NCBI GenBank assembly: GCA_016719605.1
Contig: JADJYW010000029.1
Coordinates: forward strand, 1 to 64,000
Source: Lewinellaceae bacterium
GTDB lineage: Bacteria > Bacteroidota > Bacteroidia > Chitinophagales > Saprospiraceae
Length of the DNA stretch: 64,000 nt
Direction: 5' to 3'
The notes under the pieces are model-generated. The model worked only from the letters and a program-made list of their open reading frames with translations. It did no database searches and was not told where the DNA came from. The translations under genes were made by a program, and so were the position numbers. Below, one piece after another: positions 8,577-16,633 of this stretch (position 1 is the stretch's first letter; each line of letters starts with the position of its first letter).

Positions 8577-9395
8577 TTAGGAAACTTCCGCTTCGGTCAG
8601 CTGCTTGAAGAATTCCAGGCAGTTTTCGCGGTACCCCTCCTCGCCTTTCCACGGGAGTACGGGTTTGTCTTGTGTTACGGACAGGTAATCAACGCTCATG
8701 TCTACTTGTTCGCTGCCAACAATAATGGCATCGGCAAAGGTGCAGGCGCCTTTGTCCATCGAAAGCCCGTCTCCGTCCCGATATGCTTCCAGGTCTGCCT
8801 GAGACAGGTTGTTGATGGCTGCCTTTTCAAAAAAGCGGTCTTTCCCTTCTTTTTCGTGTGCACCGTCATAGACGTTGTAAACCACCGAAGCGTTGGCGAA
8901 AAGCGGTTCTGTTTTGTATGCTGTTTTCAGATACAGCGGTATGAGGCTGGTGAGCCAGCCCTGGCAAAGAATGATATCGGGTGCCCAGCCGAATTTTTTC
9001 ACCGTTTCGATCGCGCCTTTGCAGAAAAAGGCTACCCGATCCGGGTTGTCCTCGAAGGGCTTGCCGGCTTCGTCGTCAAACACAAACTTGCGTTTGAAAA
9101 AGTCTTCGTTGTCGAGGAAATAAACCTGCAGCCGGGAGCCGGGCAACGAGGCAACTTTGATGATCAGGGGGTAGTCGTCGTCGTCCACAATGATGTTCAT
9201 ACCCGAAAGACGTACGACTTCGTGCAGCCGGTGCCGGCGCTCGTTGACAACGCCATAACGCGGCATCAAAATCCGCAACTCAAAACCGCTATCCTGTAAA
9301 AACTTGGGTAATTGGGCCACCAGTGCCGAGATGCTTGTGCCTTCTGTGTACGGCTCCATCTCCTGGGTGATAAAGAGCAAACGCTTCTTTTCCAT
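8577..9395 (-). CDS. Glycogen/starch synthase, GT5 N-terminal domain only
   Basis: A 272-residue protein matching the N-terminal Rossmann domain of GT5 ADP-glucose glycogen synthase. The start MEKKRLLFITQEMEPYTEGT corresponds to the family's acceptor-binding loop, and PDIILCQGWLTSLIPLYLK aligns with the HxHDW region, but with GW in place of HDW. The C-terminal nucleotide-sugar domain is missing, so the normal length of about 480 is not reached. Such half-length proteins are known in Bacteroidota, so it is probably not a broken gene. ATG 9395 was preferred to upstream in-frame codons because it matches the family start. Activity is doubtful without the second domain. Confidence 0.8.
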   Translation of the reverse strand: MEKKRLLFITQEMEPYTEGTSISALVAQLPKFLQDSGFELRILMPRYGVVNERRHRLHEVVRLSGMNIIVDDDDYPLIIKVASLPGSRLQVYFLDNEDFFKRKFVFDDEAGKPFEDNPDRVAFFCKGAIETVKKFGWAPDIILCQGWLTSLIPLYLKTAYKTEPLFANASVVYNVYDGAHEKEGKDRFFEKAAINNLSQADLEAYRDGDGLSMDKGACTFADAIIVGSEQVDMSVDYLSVTQDKPVLPWKGEEGYRENCLEFFKQLTEAEVS

Positions 9396-9470
9396 GTATG
9401 CTAAATCCTGACTTTGTGTATAAAATCCCGCCTGAATTGGCTGCCGTGCCTTGCACACGGCAAATCGGCT

Positions 9471-9479
9471 GCAAAAGTA
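9471..9479 (-). promoter_or_regulatory. Candidate -7 promoter element for the GT5-DUF4270-glmS run
   Basis: On the minus strand TACTTTTGC matches TAnnTTTG exactly, about 76 bases before the GT5 start codon. I see no TTG at the expected -33 spacing. Confidence 0.4.
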
Positions 9480-9590
9480 TAAAAAAAATATGAGGTTATT
9501 GGCGGGCATCTTGCGCGGAAAAATTTGCCGGGCAAAAAAACAACCCGGTTTGGCACACACCCGACAACGGATTTGCCGGTCACCTGACGG

Positions 9591-10097
9591 TCAGGCTTCG
9601 TCTGGTTCTTGCACCCGCTCCAGCACCCGGAAGACGTAGGCATATTCGTTTTTTTCGTCCGCAGGGTGTGCTTCCCGCCAGGTCTCCCGCCATTCCGACG
9701 CATCGAGTTCGGGGAAAAACACATCACCCTCCGGCGCCACATCCACCTCGGTCAGGTAAAGTTTGTCCCACAAATCCATACTCTCCCGATAAATGGCGCC
9801 GCCGCCGATAATGAAGGCCTCCGTATCGCCATTGTCGAAGGCTATGCCCAGCGCTTCCTCCACAGAATGCGCTGTCCAGACCCCCTCGGCAGCAAAAAAC
9901 GGATCGCGGGTGATCACCACATTGGTGCGCCGGGGCAAGGGCCGCCCTATACTGCGAAAACTATTGCGCCCCATGATAATATGGTGCCCCACCGTGGTGC
10001 GCTTGAAATAGCCCAGGTCGGCGGGCAAATACCACGGGATTTCATTGTCCTTCCCAATGACGCCATTCCTGGCGACGGCGACATTGGCAGATACGAG
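9591..10097 (-). CDS. folA: Dihydrofolate reductase with no recognisable start codon
   Basis: DHFR, which reduces dihydrofolate with NADPH. Visible are NGVIGKDNEIPWYLPADL (Met20-type loop, Trp and the acidic catalytic Asp), IIMGRNSFRSIGRPLPRR and AFIIGGGAIYRE. The frame is open upstream to a stop at 10182-10184, but contains no ATG, GTG or TTG in that stretch. The first TTG is at 10028, inside the active site, and would remove the first strand and the conserved Trp. The residue that aligns with the normal Met1 is encoded by CTC at 10097, and I set the boundary there. Immediately upstream lies a heptamer array that seems to have replaced the normal leader. Either a non-standard start, a start lost by array insertion, or a sequence error. 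Confidence 0.8.
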   Translation of the reverse strand, partial: LVSANVAVARNGVIGKDNEIPWYLPADLGYFKRTTVGHHIIMGRNSFRSIGRPLPRRTNVVITRDPFFAAEGVWTAHSVEEALGIAFDNGDTEAFIIGGGAIYRESMDLWDKLYLTEVDVAPEGDVFFPELDASEWRETWREAHPADEKNEYAYVFRVLERVQEPDEA

Positions 10098-10108
10098 GTT
10101 GTTGTCAG

Positions 10109-10221
10109 TTTTGAGTTTGGAGTTTGGAGTTTGGAGTTTGGAGTTTGGAGTTTGGAGTTTGGAGTTTGGAGTTGCCCGAAATCAAAAACAACTCAAAACT
10201 CCAAACTCAAAACTCAAAACT
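10109..10221. repeat. Inverted heptamer array TTTGGAG/TTTTGAG
   Basis: One TTTTGAG and eight perfect tandem TTTGGAG units (10109-10171) face a shorter reverse-complement arm (10189-10221: CTCAAAA and CTCCAAA units) across a 17-base loop. The right arm encodes the last residues (SFEF) and the TGA stop of purine nucleoside phosphorylase. The left arm ends about 12 bases from where DHFR should start. Confidence 0.95.
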
Positions 10222-11040
10222 ATTAAGGACTTCCTGCACCAGCAGGCTCAGGTTGGGTTCGGCGGCTCGGGCAGTGGCGATGACGTCCTCCACGGAGGTT
10301 TCCCGGATAGCGCTGGGCGGGTAAGCCACATTGGTCACCAGCGACAACATCAGCACAGGCATATCCTGATGCCGCGCTACCAGTACCTCCGGCACGGATG
10401 ACATACCGGTGCAGTCGCTGCCCAAATGGCGCAGCATGGTGTATTCGGCAGGGGTTTCCAAATTAGGGCCTTGCATGGCGGAATATACCCCTTCAAATGC
10501 CCGGATACCGTGTTTTTGGGCAGCAGTCAAAGCACGCACGCGCAGATCGGCATCGTAGGGTTTGGACATATCGGGAAAGCGCGGACCGAGGCGTTCGTCG
10601 TTTGTGCCGCGCAAGGGATTTTCCGGCAACAGGTTGATGTGGTCGCGGACAACCACAATATCGCCGCCCTGCAAGTGCGGGTTTACGCCGCCCGATGCAT
10701 TGGTGATGACGATCCGCTCGATGCCGAGCGCCCGCAGCACCCGCACCGGAAAGGTGACTTGCTGCATCGTCCAACCCTCGTAGTAGTGCAGCCGCCCGGC
10801 CATCACCACCACAGGATGGCCGCTCAGCAGGCCAAATACCAACCGCCCCCGGTGGCTCTGCACCGTACTTTGGGCAAAATGCGGCAAGTCGCCGTACGAT
10901 ATCTCGGCCGCTACCTCCACCGAATCGGCAAGATTGCCCAGACCCGTGCCCAGAATAATGCCCGTCCGGGGCTTGAAGTCGGTACGCCCGCGAATAGCGG
11001 CAACAGCTTCCTGAATTTGATCGTAAAGTTCCATGTCCAT
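10207..11040 (-). CDS. punA: Purine nucleoside phosphorylase
   Basis: A 277-residue class II (trimeric) PNP that splits purine nucleosides with phosphate for salvage. Motifs are ILGTGLGNLAD (phosphate loop), QSHRGRLVFG, GRLHYYEGW, ITNASGGVN and GPNLETPAEYTML, ending with SLVTNVAYPP. ATG codons at 11040 and 11034 are both possible; 11040 is used. The last few residues, NSFEF, and the stop codon are encoded by the heptamer array, so the native C terminus was probably a little different. It is likely co-transcribed with DHFR downstream. Confidence 0.93.
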   Translation of the reverse strand: MDMELYDQIQEAVAAIRGRTDFKPRTGIILGTGLGNLADSVEVAAEISYGDLPHFAQSTVQSHRGRLVFGLLSGHPVVVMAGRLHYYEGWTMQQVTFPVRVLRALGIERIVITNASGGVNPHLQGGDIVVVRDHINLLPENPLRGTNDERLGPRFPDMSKPYDADLRVRALTAAQKHGIRAFEGVYSAMQGPNLETPAEYTMLRHLGSDCTGMSSVPEVLVARHQDMPVLMLSLVTNVAYPPSAIRETSVEDVIATARAAEPNLSLLVQEVLNSFEF

Positions 11041-11085
11041 GTTCAATTTGTCTTTTCCATTGCAGCCAACTGAACCATTTTACCC

Positions 11086-11781
11086 TCACCTGCTCACCTG
11101 TCCACCCGCTTTTTTCTCCCTCCGCCACCATAGCGCCAGCCCGATGCCTGTCACCAAATCCCAAATTCCCCACCAGGCAGCGATGAGCGCCATGCCACCC
11201 AGCCCGTTGAAAAAACGGAAGATCAGCAGCAGACCGAGCGCCGTGTTGTGCACGCCGGTTTCAAAGGCCAGGGTACGATTGTCCTGCTCCGGCAAGCGGT
11301 TCAGGCGACCAAACCAGTAGCCTGTGCCCAAACCGAGCGCATTGTGTACCAAAACGATGGTGAATGCATAGCCGAGGTAGCTGACCATGTTCGCTCCATT
11401 GCCGAGCAGTGCCAAAATCAGTATGGAAAAAAAGATGCCGAGCGCCAGTTTTTGCACCCAGGGCCGCGCGCGCGCCACCAACTCCGGGTAACGGCTGTTG
11501 AGCCACATGCCAAACAGCAACGGCGCCAAAATCAACTCCACAATAATCAGCGCCATATCGCCCAAACCCAGGTCGAACGATTTGCGCAGCGCGTCCGATT
11601 CCGGCACAAACCGCGACCAAAACAGAAACCCCGCCGGGGTCACCACCGTGGCCAACAAAATGATGATGCCATTGAACGTGACCGACAAAGCCGTATTCGA
11701 TCTGGAAAAATGCACCAAAAAGTTGGTCATGTTGCCCGACGGACACATGCTGACCAGCACCATGCCGAGGGCCATGCTCAC
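11086..11781 (-). CDS. Bile acid:sodium symporter (BASS/SBF) family, N-terminally short
   Basis: A 231-residue hydrophobic protein matching the middle and C-terminal part of the BASS family. LVSMCPSGNMTNFL aligns with the family's ACPGGxxSN block (usually helix 4) and ETGVHNTALGLLL with the conserved crossover helix. Normal members have about 300 residues and 9-10 helices; the first about 75 residues are absent. The frame continues upstream only to a stop at 109-111 of the 11700s block (near 11811), and mnmG ends at 11897, so there is no room for the missing helices. A -7 element at 11834-11842 suggests the shortened gene could still be transcribed. It is either a remnant or a minimal version. 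Confidence 0.7.
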   Translation of the reverse strand: MSMALGMVLVSMCPSGNMTNFLVHFSRSNTALSVTFNGIIILLATVVTPAGFLFWSRFVPESDALRKSFDLGLGDMALIIVELILAPLLFGMWLNSRYPELVARARPWVQKLALGIFFSILILALLGNGANMVSYLGYAFTIVLVHNALGLGTGYWFGRLNRLPEQDNRTLAFETGVHNTALGLLLIFRFFNGLGGMALIAAWWGIWDLVTGIGLALWWRREKKAGGQVSR

Positions 11782-11833
11782 CGGCGGTTGAAATAGTGGA
11801 GCAACCGGTCAAAGAACGGCCGCGACTGATCCC

Positions 11834-11842
11834 GCAAATGTA
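11834..11842 (-). promoter_or_regulatory. Candidate -7 element upstream of the short BASS gene
   Basis: Minus-strand TACATTTGC matches TAnnTTTG, 53 bases before the GTG at 11781. No -33 TTG seen. Confidence 0.4.
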
Positions 11843-11896
11843 GGAAACAAAAGGGTGTGTATGAAAATGCTGCCGGAGATGAAAACAGCAGAATCC

Positions 11897-13762
11897 TCAC
11901 CGCCCCAAATGAATCAGCAACACGCTCACATCCGCCGGGCTTACGCCCGAAATACGGCTGGCCTGCCCAATGGTACGCGGCTTGTGCCGGGCCAGTTTGT
12001 CGCGAGCCTCGGCGCTGAGGGCCGTCAGCCCCCGGTAGTTGAAGTCCTCGTGCAGGTGCAAGTCCTCGAGGCGGCTCATCTTTTGCACCATTTCCTCCTC
12101 CTTGCGGATGTAGCCGTCGTACTTGATATTGATCTCGGCCAGTTCAACCACTTCGGGGTGGTAGGGAGCAAGGAAACGTGCCAGCTCGGGCAGAACGACA
12201 GCCAGGGTGCTGATGTTCACTTGCGGGCGCAACAGGATATTGTACAGTTTCACCTTCTGAATCACAGGCGCCGACTGTACAGATGCCAGATACCCGTTCA
12301 CCTCGTCGGGGCCAACCGAGGCGTTGCGGAAGAAGGTTTCAATTTCGGCAGCAGCCTGCGTTTTGGCGCGTACGCGCTCCATACGCGGATCGGAACCGTG
12401 CAAACCGAGGCGGTGCGCGATGGGCGTGAGCCGCAGATCGGCATTGTCCTGACGCAACAAAATGCGGTACTCGGCGCGGCTGGTGAACATCCGATATGGC
12501 TCCTGGGTGCCCTTGTTTACGAGGTCGTCTATCAGCACGCCGATGTAGGCTTCCGAGCGTTTCAGCACGAGCGGCTCTTGTTCCTTCACGGCCAAAGCGG
12601 CGTTCAGCCCGGCCATGAGGCCCTGGCAAGCAGCTTCTTCGTAGCCGGTGGTGCCGTTGATCTGGCCGGCGAAAAACAGGTTTTTCACCCGGTTGGTTTC
12701 CAGGGTGGTTTGCAACTGCGTAGGCGGGAAATAATCGTATTCAATGGCGTAGCCGGGCCGGAACATGCGCACATTTTCCAGTCCGGGGATCAGGCGCAGG
12801 GCTTTGAACTGCACGTCCTCCGGCAGCGACGAGGAGAAACCGTTGAGGTAAATTTCGCAGGTATCGCGGCCTTCCGGCTCCACAAAAAGCTGGTGCTCGG
12901 CTTTGTCGCTGAACCGGTCAATCTTGTCCTCGATACTGGGGCAGTAGCGCGGCCCCACACCCTGGATACGCCCGGCGAACATGGGCGATTTTTCAAAACC
13001 CGTGCGCAGCACATCGTGCACCTGCTGGTTGGTGTAGGTGATGTGGCAGGGCATTTGGTCGGTCAGCGGCGGGGTGTCGGTGTAGGAAAACTTGCCCACA
13101 GGGTCGTCGCCGGGCTGTACTTCCATGCGGGAAAAATCGAGCGAACGGCCGTCCAGACGGGGCGGGGTACCGGTTTTCATTCGTCCGGCCTCGAAGCCGA
13201 GGGCCACGAGTTGTTCGGTGATGCCGCGGGCGGCACTTTCGCCGGCGCGGCCGCCGCCAAATTGTTTTTCGCCAATGTGGATGATCCCGTTCAGAAAAGT
13301 GCCGTTGGTGAGCACTACGCTCCGGGCCGGTATTTCCAGCCCCATGCCCGTGCGTACGCCGCACACGCGCCCGTCCTTGACGATCAGGCCATTCACCATT
13401 TCCTGCCAAAAATCAATGTTCGGGTGCGCCTCCAGCATTTGGCGCCATTTGCCGGCAAATTGCATCCGGTCGCTTTGCGCACGCGGACTCCACATCGCAG
13501 GGCCTTTGGATTTGTTCAGCATCCGAAACTGCACCATCGTGTGGTCGGTCACAATACCGGAATAACCGCACAGGGCATCTACCTCACGCACAATCTGGCC
13601 TTTGGCCACACCACCCATGGCAGGGTTGCAGCTCATCTGGGCGATAGTCTGCATGTTCATGGTGGCCAGCAATACCTTGCAGCCGAGATTGGCTGCCGCT
13701 ACCGCCGCCTCACATCCGGCATGGCCGGCGCCGACTACTATGACATCGTAGGTTGGAAACAC
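11897..13762 (-). CDS. mnmG: tRNA U34 carboxymethylaminomethyl-modifying enzyme MnmG
   Basis: A 621-residue FAD enzyme that, with MnmE, installs the cmnm5 group on wobble U34 of several tRNAs. The N-terminal dinucleotide loop is VVGAGHAGCEAA (about 9-20), followed by MSCNPAMGGVAKG, GTFLNG and RPGYAIEYDY. The C-terminal helical domain ends SGVSPADVSVLLIHLGR. The frame extends to 13921, but the family start (MFPTYDVIVVG) corresponds to GTG at 13762. The extra upstream residues would be encoded by a heptamer array (NSKLKT), so GTG is preferred. Good length for the family. Confidence 0.95.
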   Translation of the reverse strand: MFPTYDVIVVGAGHAGCEAAVAAANLGCKVLLATMNMQTIAQMSCNPAMGGVAKGQIVREVDALCGYSGIVTDHTMVQFRMLNKSKGPAMWSPRAQSDRMQFAGKWRQMLEAHPNIDFWQEMVNGLIVKDGRVCGVRTGMGLEIPARSVVLTNGTFLNGIIHIGEKQFGGGRAGESAARGITEQLVALGFEAGRMKTGTPPRLDGRSLDFSRMEVQPGDDPVGKFSYTDTPPLTDQMPCHITYTNQQVHDVLRTGFEKSPMFAGRIQGVGPRYCPSIEDKIDRFSDKAEHQLFVEPEGRDTCEIYLNGFSSSLPEDVQFKALRLIPGLENVRMFRPGYAIEYDYFPPTQLQTTLETNRVKNLFFAGQINGTTGYEEAACQGLMAGLNAALAVKEQEPLVLKRSEAYIGVLIDDLVNKGTQEPYRMFTSRAEYRILLRQDNADLRLTPIAHRLGLHGSDPRMERVRAKTQAAAEIETFFRNASVGPDEVNGYLASVQSAPVIQKVKLYNILLRPQVNISTLAVVLPELARFLAPYHPEVVELAEINIKYDGYIRKEEEMVQKMSRLEDLHLHEDFNYRGLTALSAEARDKLARHKPRTIGQASRISGVSPADVSVLLIHLGR

Positions 13763-13768
13763 TTTGCC

Positions 13769-13803
13769 AGTTTTGAGTTTTGAGTTTGGAGTTTGAGTTT
13801 GGG
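13769..13803. repeat. Heptamer array in the mnmG leader
   Basis: Four to five TTTTGAG/TTTGGAG/TTTGAG units in one orientation only, ending 6 bases before the mnmG GTG. It lies inside the predicted mnmG 5' untranslated region. No inverted partner nearby. Confidence 0.85.
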
Positions 13804-13883
13804 CTGCTAGGTTTCGCTTGAAAAAGCGTGTCTCGCAAGTCGCGTTTTCCTTTTCACTGCAAAGGTGCGGCGGTGAAAGCGTT

Positions 13884-13892
13884 GCAAAGGTA
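13884..13892 (-). promoter_or_regulatory. Candidate -7 element for mnmG
   Basis: Minus-strand TACCTTTGC, a perfect TAnnTTTG match, about 120 bases before the mnmG start. Transcripts from here would carry the heptamer array in the leader. Confidence 0.5.
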
Positions 13893-13908
13893 GGTAATCG
13901 GGATCGGC

Positions 13909-14601
13909 TCATTCCGAGCAATCTTGCCCGATCAATTCCCGAGTATCCAGACTAAACGCCAACAACCGGCCCAACTTTCTGGAACGGGTACGCCGCAGGA
14001 AGGCATACACGCAGCCGTTGTCGAGGTTGAGGTAGCGCTGCTCGCGGAGGGCACTGTGCTGGAGCAGAATATCGGGCATTTCCAGGGGCGTGTGGCCGTG
14101 CAGCATGGTGCGGGCGCCAAGCCAGTCGTAATTGATGCGACCGTACCAGTCGCGCATCCAAAGCAGCGTTTTGGGGTGTTTCAGCGGGTTGGTTTTGGAA
14201 AAATCCAGGCCGCCGTGCACACACAGGAAACCCCCGGTTTCGTGCCAACAAGGCATGGCCGCAAAAAAATCCAGGTAGGCGCCCGGAAGATCGCTCAGGT
14301 ACTTGACCTGAAAACTGTCGAGCGTTTGTTGCCCGCCGTTTTTAATCCAAAAATCCAGTTTTTCCGGGTTCAATTTTGCATCCAGCAGCATTTGTTCGTG
14401 GTTGCCACGCAGACAAACCACCCCGATACCGGCGTCCTGCAAGCGCCAAACGGTGTTGATCACGCCTTTGGAATCCGGCCCCCGGTCTATCAGGTCGCCG
14501 AGCAAAATGAGTGCATCGCCGGACTGCAGGTTGAGTTGCCTGAGCAGTGCGAGAAACGTGCGGTTGCACCCGTGTATGTCGCCAATAGCAAATGTACGCA
14601 T
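13909..14601 (-). CDS. Metallophosphoesterase, PPP-type serine/threonine phosphatase
   Basis: A 230-residue calcineurin-like phosphatase of the bacterial PPP branch (PrpA/ApaH-like). All metal and phosphate motifs are present: GDIHG (7-11), GDLIDRG (35-41), GNHE (66-69), HGG around 125 and HGHTPL near 170. It has no signal peptide and so works in the cytoplasm. Substrate cannot be told from sequence: protein phosphatase and diadenosine tetraphosphatase activities both occur in this branch. It sits 60 bases after a TPR lipoprotein gene and upstream of mnmG on the same strand. Confidence 0.88.
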   Translation of the reverse strand: MRTFAIGDIHGCNRTFLALLRQLNLQSGDALILLGDLIDRGPDSKGVINTVWRLQDAGIGVVCLRGNHEQMLLDAKLNPEKLDFWIKNGGQQTLDSFQVKYLSDLPGAYLDFFAAMPCWHETGGFLCVHGGLDFSKTNPLKHPKTLLWMRDWYGRINYDWLGARTMLHGHTPLEMPDILLQHSALREQRYLNLDNGCVYAFLRRTRSRKLGRLLAFSLDTRELIGQDCSE

Positions 14602-14661
14602 GGTTTTTTAGTTGCCGGACTGATGCGTCGTGCGGCTTTCCGCCCGAAAAAGCCACCGGAA

Positions 14662-15681
14662 TCACTTCCCCAACCGTTCCAGCGCTGCTTTGGGTTCCGG
14701 GTAATTGGGCGACATTTTGCTGGCCTGGCGGTAGTCTGTTTTGGCGGCCTCCAGGTTGCCGAGCAGTTCGGATGTATGCCCGCGGTAGTAGTAGGCCATT
14801 ACAAACAGCGGGTCGGTTTTGATGGCGAAGTTGAAGTGGTCGTAGGCCCGTTGCAGGGAGTCCATCTCCAGATAGATGGCGGCCATATCAAAATAGGCGT
14901 TGGAGTAGTCGGGGTTGTGGGCGATGATGGCGCGGTAAACCTCGAACGCTTTGTCGAAGTCGCCATTGATTTTGTAGTAAAGCGCCTTGAATTCGCGGGA
15001 GGCGAGGTCGGTGGAGTCCACCCGAAGCGCATTGTCAAAATACTGGATCGCCTGCGGGTTATTCTGGTTCAGGAATATACGCCCGAGGAAACGCCAGGCG
15101 TCGGCATTTTCGGCGTCGTACTGCACGGATTTTTTCAGGGAAGTAACAGCCCGTGCGGTATCGCCCATATCGAGCGCCACACGGCCGGCCATGAAAAAGG
15201 CTTCGGCATTTTGTGGACTGCGTTTCAGAATCTTGTCGAGGGTGCCCAGGGCATCGCCATGCTGCTGGACAATGAGTTGAAATTCACTCAGTTTGAGCAG
15301 CGTGGGTATGCGGTCGGGAAACAGGTAGGCCGCCGTGAGCAGCACGTCTATGGCGCGTTTGGAGTCGTTCGGGCGGGCATAATCGAGCAGCACATCGGCC
15401 AGCAGATGGTAGTATTGGGGTTGCAGGGAATCCTGGCGCATGGCAGCCGACAAATCCCGGAGCGCCTCGTCGTACGCGTCGAGGTTGTAGTATGTTTCGG
15501 CGCGCAGAAAAAGCAGGGAATCGTTGGCGGGTTCTTTTTCGATCAACAGGTTCAGGCGAGCCAGTTCGGGGTCCGGCGGTGGTGCGGTATCGGTGGCGGA
15601 GGCGTTTTTAGGCTCGTTTTTGCACGCTAAAATCGCGAGTAAACTGCCGGTAATCAAAATGAAAAGAACGGTTCGAGTCAT
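14662..15681 (-). CDS. TPR-repeat lipoprotein
   Basis: A 339-residue protein with a lipoprotein signal ending at Cys20 (LLAILAC) and then at least seven tetratricopeptide repeats through to the C terminus. Recognisable TPR steps include AEAFFMAGRVALDMGDTARA, ADAWRFLGRIFLNQNNPQAI and SNAYFDMAAIYLEMDSLQRA. It is likely membrane-anchored in the periplasm and serves as a protein-interaction scaffold. Earlier in-frame Met codons (15729, 15699) were rejected because they would put residues ahead of a normal signal peptide. No specific family name is assigned. Confidence 0.85.
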   Translation of the reverse strand: MTRTVLFILITGSLLAILACKNEPKNASATDTAPPPDPELARLNLLIEKEPANDSLLFLRAETYYNLDAYDEALRDLSAAMRQDSLQPQYYHLLADVLLDYARPNDSKRAIDVLLTAAYLFPDRIPTLLKLSEFQLIVQQHGDALGTLDKILKRSPQNAEAFFMAGRVALDMGDTARAVTSLKKSVQYDAENADAWRFLGRIFLNQNNPQAIQYFDNALRVDSTDLASREFKALYYKINGDFDKAFEVYRAIIAHNPDYSNAYFDMAAIYLEMDSLQRAYDHFNFAIKTDPLFVMAYYYRGHTSELLGNLEAAKTDYRQASKMSPNYPEPKAALERLGK

Positions 15682-15715
15682 GTTGTTTGCGGTAATTTCC
15701 ATGGAAAAGTGTCCG

Positions 15716-15724
15716 GCAAAGGTA
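15716..15724 (-). promoter_or_regulatory. Candidate -7 element for the TPR lipoprotein
   Basis: Minus-strand TACCTTTGC, perfect TAnnTTTG match, 34 bases before the chosen ATG at 15681. This spacing supports that start. Confidence 0.5.
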
Positions 15725-15821
15725 AACAATAAAACAAGGCCTCCGTTCTACGACAGGCCCGCACGTCCATGCGCGTGCCCGTTCGGCACGTCCAAATTGC
15801 CGGGCGCACCCGGATAAAAAC

Positions 15822-16595
15822 ATGAACTTATTTCACCGCGAATTCGGCCAGGGCGATCCTGTTGTCATCCTGCACGGGTTGTTTGGTTTCTCCGACAACT
15901 GGCAAACCATTGCCAAAGCGCTCGCCGACCACCACCTTGTCATCACGCCCGACCTGCGCAACCACGGCCGCTCGCCGAAAGCACCGACGCACTCCTACCC
16001 CGAGATGGCGGAGGATCTGAAAGTTTTTCTCGAAAGCCACTGGATTTTCAAAACGGCGCTCGTCGGCCACTCCATGGGCGGCAAGGTTGCTATGGAGTTT
16101 GCCCTGCACCACCCCGACATGGTGGACCGACTTGTGGTCGTGGACATCGCTCCCGGACAAGCCGAGGACAACCACGGCGGCATTTTCCGGGCACTGCTCG
16201 ACCTCGATCTGAGCCGTATCGGCGCCCGCCAGGAGGCCGAGGCATGGCTTTTGCCGCGAATCCCGGACCTCGGCACGCGGCAGTTTTTACTGAAAAATAT
16301 CACTCGAAACGCCGACGGCGCCTTTGCCTGGAAAATGAACCTGCCCGTCTTGTGGAAAGAATATCCCCGAATTTTGGAAGGGGTGCACGGCGAGCCGTTC
16401 GACAAACCGGCCCTTTTTATCCGGGGCAGCCGTTCCAACTATATCCGCGACACCGATTTTTCGTCTATCCAAGCCCTATTTCCCCAGGCCGAGTTTGCTA
16501 CCATTGAGGACGCAGGCCATTGGGTACACGCCGACAAGCCCGCGGAATTGCTGAGCCTTTTGCGGCGCTTTTTGGGGGAAACAGCGGCGGATTGA
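15822..16595 (+). CDS. Alpha/beta hydrolase (YbfF-like esterase)
   Basis: A 257-residue alpha/beta hydrolase with oxyanion motif HG (18-19), the nucleophile elbow GHSMGG with Ser84, and the catalytic His near 233 in AGHWVHADKP. The overall pattern, including PDLRNHGRSP and the cap region, resembles the short-chain acyl-thioesterase/esterase YbfF. No signal peptide. It stands alone on the plus strand between minus-strand genes. Substrate unknown. Confidence 0.87.
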   Translation: MNLFHREFGQGDPVVILHGLFGFSDNWQTIAKALADHHLVITPDLRNHGRSPKAPTHSYPEMAEDLKVFLESHWIFKTALVGHSMGGKVAMEFALHHPDMVDRLVVVDIAPGQAEDNHGGIFRALLDLDLSRIGARQEAEAWLLPRIPDLGTRQFLLKNITRNADGAFAWKMNLPVLWKEYPRILEGVHGEPFDKPALFIRGSRSNYIRDTDFSSIQALFPQAEFATIEDAGHWVHADKPAELLSLLRRFLGETAAD

Positions 16596-16633
16596 GCCAT
16601 TAAAAAACTTTCGGGCAGGGGGAGAGCGAGCGG

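Noticed and set aside
10109..10221. Heptamer array considered as a CRISPR
   Set aside because: Units are 7 bases in direct contact with no spacers, and no cas genes are present.
11855..13783. 642-codon open frame on the plus strand opposite mnmG
   Set aside because: It is antisense to a clear mnmG with no start signal and no recognisable domain; long opposite frames are expected in GC-rich coding DNA.
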